A DNA stretch of 64,000 nucleotides from Candidatus Finniella inopinata (GTDB lineage: Bacteria > Pseudomonadota > Alphaproteobacteria > Paracaedibacterales > CAIULA01): the NCBI RefSeq assembly GCF_004210305.1, contig NZ_SCFB01000005.1, forward strand, positions 124,001-188,000. Reading direction: 5' to 3'. The stretch's first letter is position 1. Every line of letters starts with the position of its first letter. A program made the position numbers and the translations under genes. Shown one piece after another: positions 56,697 to 64,000 of the stretch. The notes under the pieces were generated by a model. That model saw only the letters and a list, made by a program, of their open reading frames with translations. It was not told where the DNA came from and did not search any database.

Positions 56697-57287
56697 ATGA
56701 CCCACATTTTACCCCCTCTACCTTATGCCATCGATGCCTTGGAGCCTTATATTTCTGCCAATACGCTGTCTTTTCATCATGGCAAGCATCATCAAACGTA
56801 TGTAACAAATTTAAATAATTTAATTCCAAACACCTCTTTTGCCCAACAATCGTTAGAAGAGATTATTGTTCATGCATCTTCCCAACCTGACTATGCTGGT
56901 ATCTTTAATAATGCCGCACAAGTTTGGAATCATACTTTTTACTGGAATTGCATGAAATCTAAAGGGGGCGGACAGCCCAATGGAGACATTGCGCAATTAA
57001 TTGATCGTGACCTTGGCGGATATGATAAATTTCGAACAGACTTTAAGCAAGCTGCCACAACCCAATTTGGCAGTGGCTGGGCCTGGCTTGTTTTGGAAGA
57101 CAACCATTTAAAAATCATTAAAACTGGCAATGCTGATTTACCTATGATTCATGGACAAAAAGCTGTTTTGACATGTGATGTTTGGGAACACGCCTATTAT
57201 CTTGATTACCAAAATCGTCGTGCTGATTACGTTGATATTTTTTTGGACCATCTGGTTAACTGGGACTTTGCGAACGCCCAGTTATAG
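56697..57287 (+). CDS. sodB: superoxide dismutase, iron type
   Basis: 196 residues, no signal peptide, hence cytoplasmic. Metal ligands: His27 (NTLSFHHGKHH), His79 (AQVWNHTFYW), and the Asp and His of DVWEHAYYLDY. The FNNAAQVWNHTFYW sequence with its Gln supports the iron type. Length and start are standard. Faces the histidine kinase gene divergently; followed by the amylase on the same strand 107 bases later. Confidence 0.96.
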   Translation: MTHILPPLPYAIDALEPYISANTLSFHHGKHHQTYVTNLNNLIPNTSFAQQSLEEIIVHASSQPDYAGIFNNAAQVWNHTFYWNCMKSKGGGQPNGDIAQLIDRDLGGYDKFRTDFKQAATTQFGSGWAWLVLEDNHLKIIKTGNADLPMIHGQKAVLTCDVWEHAYYLDYQNRRADYVDIFLDHLVNWDFANAQL

Positions 57288-57394
57288 GTTGTTGAACGTT
57301 TCTTGGGAAAGACAAAGACAGGAGCATTAAGGGTCGGTTAACTTTTTATCGGTATAAATAATTATAAGAAAAATTATTTATCCCTGGTTTTTAA

Positions 57395-59155
57395 ATGTTT
57401 AGACCCCATGCAAAAAAATTATTGTCAGTGCTGCTGCTTTCTACGTTTTCCCTATCAGTTCATGCTGTCACATCTGCTGCGTTGGATGGCACCCTTCTGT
57501 TTAACCACAAACAGAACTTCGGGCACCGGATTCTCCATGCGTTTGATTTACCTTATGCAAAACTAACAGGAATTGGGCCGACTTTTGCCAGTGAGAAAGT
57601 GACAGCCCCCATTAATGATAATTTGGCTGCTATTGCCCGGGCTGGTTACACCGACATACAAATTTCACCACCTTCTCTTTCAACCCCCTCAACACATATG
57701 TTGCCAGGACCGATAGATCCAAAAAAACTGCAACCACAAGTTTACCAAGGCCTAAAACAAGGGGCGCCTGTACCAGCAATACCAGTGCCTTCTAAATCAT
57801 ATAATGCTTGGGAATTTGCTTACCAACCGTTGCTTTGTGTTTTGGATTCGACATATCAAGCGGAATTGGACGCTGTTTTCGGGAAACATACGGACGGAAG
57901 CAGTAAAAAACATGTCTCTCAATATGGGGTGACTGTCAATGGGAAAGTCGTTGGGTACCGCTTAGGGTGTGATCGTTATGGTTCTATGGCTGACCTTGTA
58001 ACCCTTATTAACAACGCAAAAGCGATGGGCTTGAATATTATTGCTGATGGCGTTTTTAATCATACGTCTGGTTATAATACCAATTATTCAGGAGCTGATG
58101 CAGAGGATAACTATACGAAATTTCATCCTTTCACTTATGTTCCCCAAGATGGATCGACTCCAGCTACCTACACATGGGATAAAAGTGTTGATTTGACCGA
58201 CTTTTATACTCCCTTCCGTGAGTTTGAAGATCAACCTGATTCCATAAAATTTGCACCAGACTCTTGGGTCTTTGGTCCTGATTTAGCTGTTGATAACCCC
58301 GATGTCCAAAAGATGATCGTGGGTTATATGCAGCTGTTGAGTGATGTTGGTCTTTGTGGTATGCGTTTTGACTTATTGTATGGTTTGGGTCCTGATGCCA
58401 CCAGAAGTATTATGACAAAGGCAAAGGCAGCGGGAATGTTTCCGCCACCTTATTCCTTTGGCTATGCGGAACTTGATCAACCGTTAGAGGATTTGGCGAG
58501 ATATGGGGCTTTGATGCCAGCACATGATCACCCCCTGCATTTTTCATTGACCAAGTGTTTGACGCTTAAACCAGATGGTTGGGGAGAGCTCGATCAAACA
58601 GAACTTCCCAGTGTTAGTACGCTTATTGCTCCCAAAGGCCTTGGTAATTTTACAAGCGCTACATTTTCAGTAAACCACGATCAATATCCACAGGTTTCGA
58701 CGGGGACAGCTAATTTGAGAGGATTTTACAGCGAGAGCAAAGATCCTGAAAATGTCGCCGATACAATTCTGTCTCAATTGAGTATGGTCTATTTATGTGC
58801 AAAACGAGATGGTAATCCCCATATCTTGCGTTTTGAGGATGAAAGAGATCATAAGAAATTAATTCAGCGTTCGCTGGCTTTTCGGGTATTGATGGAACGA
58901 CAAACGGCACCTCACGAATACATAGTGGATTTGGGGCACGATGTTTTGTTGATAGCGCGCCAATATGGATTTGTTTTGATCAACAGAGGGAAGCAGGCTC
59001 ACAATGTAACAGGGGATAATCTGCAAAGCCTTGTCAAAGCTAACAATAATTTTGCCGCGTATCTTCCCGGCTTAAACAGCACGGAGGGGGTTGTCTATGA
59101 CGAATTGTCAGGTTTAGGCTCAACCATCCAAACATACAACAGCAGTCAGTCCTAA
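57395..59155 (+). CDS. exported GH13 alpha-amylase
   Basis: 586 residues with signal peptide (MFRPHAKKLLSVLLLSTFSL, cleaved near VHA). Hydrolyses alpha-1,4-glucans. All four GH13 regions are seen: I IIADGVFNH (Asp218), II GMRFDLL (Arg324, nucleophile Asp326), III GYAELD (acid/base Glu359) and IV SVNHDQ (His428, Asp429). The stop codon TAA at 59153-59155 is followed in the same frame, with no further stop, by a CBM20 starch-binding domain, so the ancestral enzyme was probably one 780-residue protein. An extracellular amylase in an apparent intracellular bacterium suggests use of host or prey glycogen/starch. Confidence 0.9.
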   Translation: MFRPHAKKLLSVLLLSTFSLSVHAVTSAALDGTLLFNHKQNFGHRILHAFDLPYAKLTGIGPTFASEKVTAPINDNLAAIARAGYTDIQISPPSLSTPSTHMLPGPIDPKKLQPQVYQGLKQGAPVPAIPVPSKSYNAWEFAYQPLLCVLDSTYQAELDAVFGKHTDGSSKKHVSQYGVTVNGKVVGYRLGCDRYGSMADLVTLINNAKAMGLNIIADGVFNHTSGYNTNYSGADAEDNYTKFHPFTYVPQDGSTPATYTWDKSVDLTDFYTPFREFEDQPDSIKFAPDSWVFGPDLAVDNPDVQKMIVGYMQLLSDVGLCGMRFDLLYGLGPDATRSIMTKAKAAGMFPPPYSFGYAELDQPLEDLARYGALMPAHDHPLHFSLTKCLTLKPDGWGELDQTELPSVSTLIAPKGLGNFTSATFSVNHDQYPQVSTGTANLRGFYSESKDPENVADTILSQLSMVYLCAKRDGNPHILRFEDERDHKKLIQRSLAFRVLMERQTAPHEYIVDLGHDVLLIARQYGFVLINRGKQAHNVTGDNLQSLVKANNNFAAYLPGLNSTEGVVYDELSGLGSTIQTYNSSQS

Positions 59156-59200
59156 ACTCTCTCTAGCACGGGTTTCAACACGCTTTTCTCCGTTGACCCG

Positions 59201-59731
59201 ATGGACGCAAAATTTCTTGTTTTAAGGAATACAGCGGGCCAAGCTGCATTTGACGTAACGTTTACAACATCTTGCAGTGCAACAGGCCTTGGAGATTTGA
59301 TCTTCGTTGTTGGGAATCATCCTTTATTGGGAGATTGGAGCCCACGCGCTGACTGTTTGAATGGCTTGTTATGCACCCAGTTTGGCTCGGATCCTGCGGG
59401 CCTTTTCCCGAAATGGACATCCCTTCCTTTGCGATTTCCGGCCGGAACCTCCTTAGAGTACAAGTATGTTATTGCCTATGCAGGTACGGATAAAAAGATC
59501 AAAACCTGGGAAAGTGGAACAGACTTCACAGTGCCTGAAAAGAAAAAGAAGACCAAGTCTCAAACGGATGTGGTCCATACTCAAGCGCAACCGCAAAAGA
59601 AGTTACTGAATCGAGCTTATACGGTGCTTAGTGACGGGACAGCCCCGGTAGAGCCAGCATCATTATGGCCTGTCACAGAATCAAGTTCTGATACAAATAA
59701 TACAGGGACGAACAACAATACGGATAAGTAG
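59201..59731 (+). CDS. CBM20 starch-binding domain, in frame behind the amylase
   Basis: 176 residues from the ATG at 59201, but the frame is open from 59156, directly after the amylase stop. Residues ~15-110 are a typical CBM20: VTFTTSC, LIFVVGNHPLLGDWSP (the starch-site Trp), LEYKYVIAY and WESGTDF. A Lys-rich linker and Ser/Thr/Asn tail follow. It has neither a signal peptide nor a visible ribosome binding site of its own, so it is useful only if made by readthrough of the TAA or as a fusion. It may therefore be a dead 3' fragment. Confidence 0.8.
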   Translation: MDAKFLVLRNTAGQAAFDVTFTTSCSATGLGDLIFVVGNHPLLGDWSPRADCLNGLLCTQFGSDPAGLFPKWTSLPLRFPAGTSLEYKYVIAYAGTDKKIKTWESGTDFTVPEKKKKTKSQTDVVHTQAQPQKKLLNRAYTVLSDGTAPVEPASLWPVTESSSDTNNTGTNNNTDK

Positions 59732-59750
59732 AAACAACTAGGCCTCTCTT

Positions 59751-60989
59751 CTAACTGGCTTTGGATTGGCTGGAATCGGTTTCGAGAGAGGCGTATGTAT
59801 TGTCTAGGTTGTTTTGATGAACGCTCCACACAATCATAGCTAAAGCTGTGTAATAAAGTGGCATAACTAATAGTGTGCCATTGTGCAGAACGCTAATCAT
59901 AAAATTAATGAAAGCCGCAATCAAAAAATAACTTGAACAAAAAACAGAAGCCATAGTCCCAGCGTGTTCGCGATAATTTTCAAGCGCGTTCGCTAGGGCG
60001 TTTGGAATCATAATACCAATACTAAAAAAAGAACCCGTCAAAAATATAGTTGATAAAATGATTGATTCGGTTGGATGGTGAAGGTTGATAAAACCAGATA
60101 CTGTTAAAAATGCCCATGGTATCGTCGATCCCAACAAAACAATGCACGCACGATTCAAAATCCTTTGGTAAGACAAACCACGCTCGTGAAGGCCCTTTGA
60201 ATACAAGCTGCCACCTGTATAGCCAAGGCAAACTATAAAATATAACCACCCATATTGACTGGGCTTCAGGCCCAACGATTCGATCAGAAAAAATGATCCT
60301 TCACTGTAAAAGCAATAAATCAAACCATTGGCAGTTCCCATCAAAATTACCAGATTTAATAAGGCCTTATCTTTTAAAAGCGTCCCGAAACCTTGTTTGA
60401 GTGTATAGGGATTTGATGTTCGTTTCAAAAACGGATTGGTCTCTTGCAAGGAAAGGATGATATAGCCCCACAGACTGAAACTAGCAATCAGCAAAATGCC
60501 AAAGATGCTTGACCACCTGTAGTGTTCAACCATAATACCACCCATGATGGGTCCTATGCCCGCGGCCAAGGAAACCGCAATTCCAGCAATAGAGAAAAGA
60601 CGATTTCGAGCCATACTGCCATAGACATCGCGCGCAATAGCCTGGCCAATACCTGTGCAAGCGCTCCCGCCCAGAGCTTGCACAAAACGACACATCATTA
60701 AGCTGGTAATGGTTTCGCTTAGCAAACATCCAATACACCCAAGGACATACAACCCTAAACTAATAATAAGAGTCTGCCTGCGCCCAATACGGTCTGAAAT
60801 CATCCCCCAAAAACAAATCCCAATAGCAAACCCAACCAGGAAAAATGTCATGGTATGTTCGGCTGTGTTCTCGGTGATTTTAAGGCTGAGGGTTATATTG
60901 GGAAGCGATGGCGCATAAAGGCCTTCACCAAACGGCGACAGACAAACAATAGCAATGATAAGCCATAATGGAACGACTATACGGCTCAT
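59751..60989 (-). CDS. MFS transporter, Bcr/CflA-like
   Basis: About 412 residues from the ATG at 60989 (61031 is an alternative). Twelve membrane helices; the loop 2-3 motif GMISDRIGRRQTLI and the helix 5 region GIGPIMGGIMVEHYRWSSIF mark a drug:H+ antiporter of the Bcr/CflA group. The substrate is unknown. It starts just beyond the end of plsY on the same strand (11 bases), so the two are probably co-transcribed. Confidence 0.88.
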   Translation of the reverse strand: MSRIVVPLWLIIAIVCLSPFGEGLYAPSLPNITLSLKITENTAEHTMTFFLVGFAIGICFWGMISDRIGRRQTLIISLGLYVLGCIGCLLSETITSLMMCRFVQALGGSACTGIGQAIARDVYGSMARNRLFSIAGIAVSLAAGIGPIMGGIMVEHYRWSSIFGILLIASFSLWGYIILSLQETNPFLKRTSNPYTLKQGFGTLLKDKALLNLVILMGTANGLIYCFYSEGSFFLIESLGLKPSQYGWLYFIVCLGYTGGSLYSKGLHERGLSYQRILNRACIVLLGSTIPWAFLTVSGFINLHHPTESIILSTIFLTGSFFSIGIMIPNALANALENYREHAGTMASVFCSSYFLIAAFINFMISVLHNGTLLVMPLYYTALAMIVWSVHQNNLDNTYASLETDSSQSKAS

Positions 60990-60999
60990 AATCTGGTAC

Positions 61000-61602
61000 T
61001 CATAATTTGATTGGGCTCTCTCGTCCAGCAATAATCCTTTTAAGATTATCGCGATGGGTATAAAAATTTAAGATGGCGATCAGGCCAGTAAAAACGATCA
61101 GGGGAACATCCGCAAAATCCATTCCCCACATGCCATACGCAACCAATGGCGAAAGACCTATCGCTACCAAGGCCGACAAGGAGGAAACTCGAAAAATTTT
61201 AGTTGTCCCTAGCCACAGAATCAAGGTAATGATCCCTAAAAAAGGGTTCCATGCTAAATAAACACCTAAGCTGGTGGCAACCCCCTTACCACCCCGAAAA
61301 CCCAACCAAACGGGCCAAATATGCCCCATAATTGCTGCCAAGCCAACGCCATAGCTTGTAAAAAGGCTGTGAGTATATTTTAGACTGATCCATACCATCA
61401 AAAACCCTTTTAAGGCATCAGTCAGCAAGGTTAAAATAGCCGCAGTTTTATTGCCCGTTCTCAAAACATTTGTAGCCCCGATATTGCCCGATCCGATGCT
61501 GCGTATGTCACCCAAAGAAAACAGATGGCTAAAAATTAATCCGAAGGGCACCGAACCTGCGCCATAACCGGCCAACACCCATAACGCAGACTGTAACCCC
61601 AT
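61000..61602 (-). CDS. plsY: glycerol-3-phosphate acyltransferase PlsY
   Basis: 200 residues, five or more membrane helices. Transfers acyl groups from acyl-phosphate to glycerol 3-phosphate, the first step of phospholipid synthesis. Motif 1 IRSIGSGNIGATNVLRTGNK, motif 2 FRGGKGVATSLG and motif 3 NFYTHRDNLKRI(IAG) are all present. Normal length. plsX is not in the window. Confidence 0.95.
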   Translation of the reverse strand: MGLQSALWVLAGYGAGSVPFGLIFSHLFSLGDIRSIGSGNIGATNVLRTGNKTAAILTLLTDALKGFLMVWISLKYTHSLFTSYGVGLAAIMGHIWPVWLGFRGGKGVATSLGVYLAWNPFLGIITLILWLGTTKIFRVSSLSALVAIGLSPLVAYGMWGMDFADVPLIVFTGLIAILNFYTHRDNLKRIIAGRESPIKL

Positions 61603-61709
61603 CTATATACTCTATTTATTGGACATCAAGAAGAAACTAGGGTAAGAACGGCATTAACGTCAACCCACTTTGATTATTTGGTATGTCAAGACTGATACCC
61701 AATGGATTT

Positions 61710-61804
61710 CAGAATCTGAATTCGAAAATAAGGGTCGAGCACCCGGAATGTAGATGGGCTACATGAGGACGCGAGATCCCGCGATTTTCGGAGAGCAGAT
61801 TTTG
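61710..61804. repeat. palindromic repeat element supplying the cmk start
   Basis: Ends are imperfect inverted repeats (CAGAATCTGAATTCGAAAAT and the complement of ATTTTCGGAGAGCAGATTTTG) around a GC-richer centre with GTAGATGGGCTAC. The right half matches the miaA-side copy at 37430-37477. The cmk start codon lies inside it. Confidence 0.75.
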
Positions 61805-62455
61805 AAAGGCGAAGAGTATATAGTTGCGATTGATGGTCCGGCCGGTGCTGGTAAGGGGACCGTGGCCAAGTATCTGGCAACGTATTATCGGTTGAAGCAT
61901 TTAGACACCGGCCTTTTGTATCGATTGCTTGGATACAAGGCCAACGAAAAAAACGTTCCTTTTGACAACTTACAGGCCTTGATGCACGTTGCCGCCACCT
62001 TGGATTTCAATGATTTGCAAGACCCTAGATTGCGTGACGAATCGGTAGGGAACTTGGCCTCCCAGATTAGCGTATTTCCAGAGATCCGCCAGTTTTTAAC
62101 CAGCATGATGCGTCGTTTTTGCCAAGACATCGCCCCCCCTTATCAAGGAGCCGTTTTAGATGGTCGTGATATCGGGACGGTTGTTTGCCCCGATGCCCAC
62201 CTGAAACTGTTTGTAACAGCGGACCCAAAAGTGCGGGCCCAAAGACGAAATCACGAAATGGTGGCCAAAGGCAGTGCTTTTGAAGAGCAAGACAGCTTAT
62301 CCAAAATTAATGAACGCGATCAACGCGATCAAAATCGTGCTGCAGCACCGTTGGTGATGGCGGGCGATGCCCATTTGATTGACACGACCAACTTGTCGAT
62401 TGAACAGGCATGCGAACAAGCAGGCAGCCTGTTGGAACAGGTTTTACCCTTTTAA
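61754..62455 (+). CDS. cmk: cytidylate kinase with repeat-derived N-terminus
   Basis: 233 residues; phosphorylates CMP and dCMP. P-loop IVAIDGPAGAGKGTVAKYLA, TGLLYRLLGYKA, LDGRDIGTVVCPDAHLKLFV and AQRRNHEM are standard. The first ~20 residues (MGYMRTRDPAIFGEQILKGE) are additional to the fold and derive from a palindromic repeat; ATG at 61754 or 61763 may be used, both inside the repeat, and no later ATG precedes the P-loop. rpsA, often next, is absent. Confidence 0.93.
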   Translation: MGYMRTRDPAIFGEQILKGEEYIVAIDGPAGAGKGTVAKYLATYYRLKHLDTGLLYRLLGYKANEKNVPFDNLQALMHVAATLDFNDLQDPRLRDESVGNLASQISVFPEIRQFLTSMMRRFCQDIAPPYQGAVLDGRDIGTVVCPDAHLKLFVTADPKVRAQRRNHEMVAKGSAFEEQDSLSKINERDQRDQNRAAAPLVMAGDAHLIDTTNLSIEQACEQAGSLLEQVLPF

Positions 62456-62457
62456 GA

Positions 62458-62514
62458 GGGGGGGGTTGTCAGGGTGAAGGTGATGATAGCGATAAATGCT
62501 AAAAGCAACCCCCC
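62458..62514 (+). other. G-run/C-run hairpin behind cmk
   Basis: Eight G then TTG (62458-62468) can pair with CAACCCCCC (62506-62514) across a ~37-base loop. There is no T run. Possibly a 3'-end hairpin. Confidence 0.35.
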
Positions 62515-62673
62515 TGGTTACTGTGCCTGATATCTCTCTCTGTTATGGCGAGAAGCGCGTGCGATTTAGTCATCCATTTATTCTGTGAAATAAATCCGCC
62601 TCAATTAACTATTCCTTAATAAAAATCTGTAAGTATAACATAAAAAATAATAATTTTATTTTGGAGATTTGTG

Positions 62674-63180
62674 ATGCGTTTTGGTTTATTTTTATTAGGC
62701 GTCAGCCTGTCGGCGTTGACGTGTGCGTATGGGGCGGATGTGGTGGATTTGCAAAACTTTATGCTAAGCGAAACTGGTTCATCGTCTCATGCGCTTCCTT
62801 TGAAAGAGAGTTCGACCGCCTTGATGATCTTTCAGGTACCCTTAAAGGATCCAAGCACACAGAAATTCCTTACAAAATATGGGCAAGGTCTTTTGGTTCG
62901 GTATGGTTCGCCAGGTACTGGCGGAAACTTTTTTAGCGGAGGGGTTACAAACCTTCCGTTGGATTGTAACAAGGTATCCGATCCTTCTGAAGCTCCTTGG
63001 TTGAAAACTATAACGTTGGATAACGGTAAGTACGCATGGCAACTATGGGTAACCAAAGAGTATAAGGGAACAGATATTGCCACTGATAAGGCTAACAAAG
63101 GCTGGATTGCCCAGGGACATATAACCCTTAATGGATTGTCTACATCATATCAGATCACTCCGGGAGAGAAAAACACATGA
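62674..63180 (+). CDS. small exported protein made of the ITPGEK module
   Basis: 168 residues from the ATG at 62674 behind GGAG. Signal peptide MRFGLFLLGVSLSALTCAYG. Nearly all of the mature part matches the C-terminal ~135 residues of the Pmp-like protein at 12289: (R/K)YGQGL(V/L)V-x-YG, PGT-x-GNFF, KTYAWQLW versus GKYAWQLW, WIAQG, and the shared end YQITPGEK. No known family. A stand-alone copy shows that the module is an independent domain. AT-rich DNA upstream (62580-62660) is likely the promoter. Confidence 0.75.
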   Translation: MRFGLFLLGVSLSALTCAYGADVVDLQNFMLSETGSSSHALPLKESSTALMIFQVPLKDPSTQKFLTKYGQGLLVRYGSPGTGGNFFSGGVTNLPLDCNKVSDPSEAPWLKTITLDNGKYAWQLWVTKEYKGTDIATDKANKGWIAQGHITLNGLSTSYQITPGEKNT

Positions 63181-63303
63181 TATCTGGACTTAAAGGGGGG
63201 CTCTTTTCTTTGCGCCCCCTGAAAATCACAAACAGAAAAACTGTGCAAAATTCTGCGAAGGCAGATATAGTAACTCTTAAAGCTTTACTCATCCGTCGTT
63301 TCT

Positions 63304-63933
63304 ATGTCTATTCCTGATGCTTCTTGTGCTGAGAAAAAAATAAGACGCCAAGAGAACGCGTTGTTTTTTAGGCGTTGGTTAAAGCATCCCTTGCAGATGG
63401 GTACGCTGGCTCCTATTACGCCTAAATTGGCGCATTTGGCCGCCTCTTATGTTCAAAACCCAAATGGTTTGTATGTAGAAATTGGCGCTGGCACGGGACG
63501 TTTGAGCCGGGCGTTATTGCAGCAAGGCATTAAGCCAGAAAATTTAGCTCTGGTCGAATTAGATCCCTTCTTTTGTGGGTTTTTAAATCAAACGTTGCCA
63601 TCCGTTTTGAAAGACAACCAGCCGTCACCTTTTGTTATTCAAGGGGATGCAGCACAGCTGCCTGACCTTTTGCCTGCACATTATATTGGCCAAGTGGAAG
63701 TTGTCTTTTCTGTTATTCCCTTGATGTATCTCCCTCCCGCGGTTAGGCAGGCTATTATTGAAGCAGCCTTTCAAGTATTAAAGCCGGGTGGCATTGTGAT
63801 TCATGTGACATACAGTCCGCGTTCCCCCCTTGGGTTTATGTCCAACCTCCATCAACACCGCCGGGGCCAAGTGTGGCTGAATCTGCCGCCTGGTTTTGTT
63901 TGGCATTATCAACAGATGGCATCCCTCTTATGA
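63304..63933 (+). CDS. PmtA-like SAM-dependent methyltransferase
   Basis: 209 residues. The N-terminal pattern FFRRWLKHPLQMGTLAPITPKLA and SAM motif YVEIGAGTGRLSRALL, then VELDPFF, GDAAQL and VFSVIPLM, match the phospholipid N-methyltransferase/rRNA-dimethylase-like family that includes Rhodobacter PmtA, which makes phosphatidylcholine. It overlaps the next gene (ATGA), which appears to be a second member. No signal peptide; cytoplasmic or peripheral membrane. Confidence 0.8.
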   Translation: MSIPDASCAEKKIRRQENALFFRRWLKHPLQMGTLAPITPKLAHLAASYVQNPNGLYVEIGAGTGRLSRALLQQGIKPENLALVELDPFFCGFLNQTLPSVLKDNQPSPFVIQGDAAQLPDLLPAHYIGQVEVVFSVIPLMYLPPAVRQAIIEAAFQVLKPGGIVIHVTYSPRSPLGFMSNLHQHRRGQVWLNLPPGFVWHYQQMASLL

Positions 63934-64000
63934 AGCCAATCTCTAAGATTCGCAAGCGTGATGAAAGCTTGTTATTCTTAAAACAATTGGTGAAAAACCC
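63930..64000 (+). CDS. start of a second PmtA-like methyltransferase (cut by window)
   Basis: The ATG at 63930 overlaps the preceding stop. The 23 visible codons (KPISKIRKRDESLLFLKQLV, then KNP) resemble the N-terminal helix of PmtA-like proteins, including the FLKQLVKNP match to FFRRWLKHP of the preceding gene. Too short to be sure. Confidence 0.5.
   Translation, partial: MKPISKIRKRDESLLFLKQLVKN

Noticed and set aside
61686..61900. Minus-strand frames over the element before cmk, reading ENRGISRPH
   Set aside because: They are the opposite strand of the repeat and the start of cmk, with no ribosome binding site or independent coding signal.

Overview
The window looks like a chromosome segment of an alphaproteobacterium of the intracellular, protist-associated kind (Holosporales/Paracaedibacter-like). 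This placement is inference, with no phylogeny behind it. It rests on the alphaproteobacterial TrcR (DUF1013) regulator, an F0 operon of the form atpI-atpB-atpE-atpF'-atpF standing apart from the F1 genes, a malic enzyme fused to a phosphotransacetylase-like domain, moderately AT-rich DNA, palindromic repeats that intrude into genes, and about eighteen proteins with signal peptides, most of them unrecognisable.

Layout. 1-1832: end of uvrD, then prmA. 1906-6342: three exported proteins of unknown role (one frameshifted, one with Sel1 repeats) around a umuD-like gene. 6344-8816: F0 ATP synthase operon and bolA. 8924-15459: a large exported protein, 6-phosphofructokinase, and a 1057-residue Pmp-like protein built of two tandem units. 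15512-22318 (mostly minus strand): ffh-rpsP-rimM, a class II aldolase, lolA-lnt, and a small exported TPR protein bracketed by two 158-bp inverted-repeat elements. 22783-32935: mutS, tRNA-Ala(GGC), cyaY, an ABC exporter, an exported protein with an internally duplicated domain, topA, comF, trcR. 33051-37477: an exported protein, an ISAs1-type transposase, a LysR regulator, miaA. 37751-43411: a run of five exported proteins on one strand; two are Pro-rich/coiled coil and three belong to one unrecognised paralogous family. 43471-56487: aspS-ruvC, an exported lipoxygenase, maeB, a duplicated parvulin-type foldase, secA, and a histidine kinase/receiver protein with a signal peptide. 56697-64000: sodB, an exported GH13 amylase separated by one in-frame stop from a CBM20 starch-binding domain, an MFS transporter, plsY, cmk, a small exported protein sharing its C-terminal module with the Pmp-like protein, and two overlapping PmtA-like methyltransferase genes.

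The housekeeping genes cover translation, SRP/Sec export, lipoprotein maturation and sorting (lnt, lolA), ATP synthesis and DNA repair. The accessory layer is almost entirely export-directed. Two exported genes carry frame-setting simple repeats at their signal-peptide codons: an A9 run at 2881-2889 and a heptanucleotide repeated three times at 39563-39583. In both, removing one unit restores a textbook signal peptide fused to the downstream frame. Taken together with the paralogous cluster at 39533-43411, the C-terminal module shared by two distant proteins, the exported kinase, the lipoxygenase and the split amylase, this suggests a variable host-directed secretome. None of it could be checked here against databases or read data.
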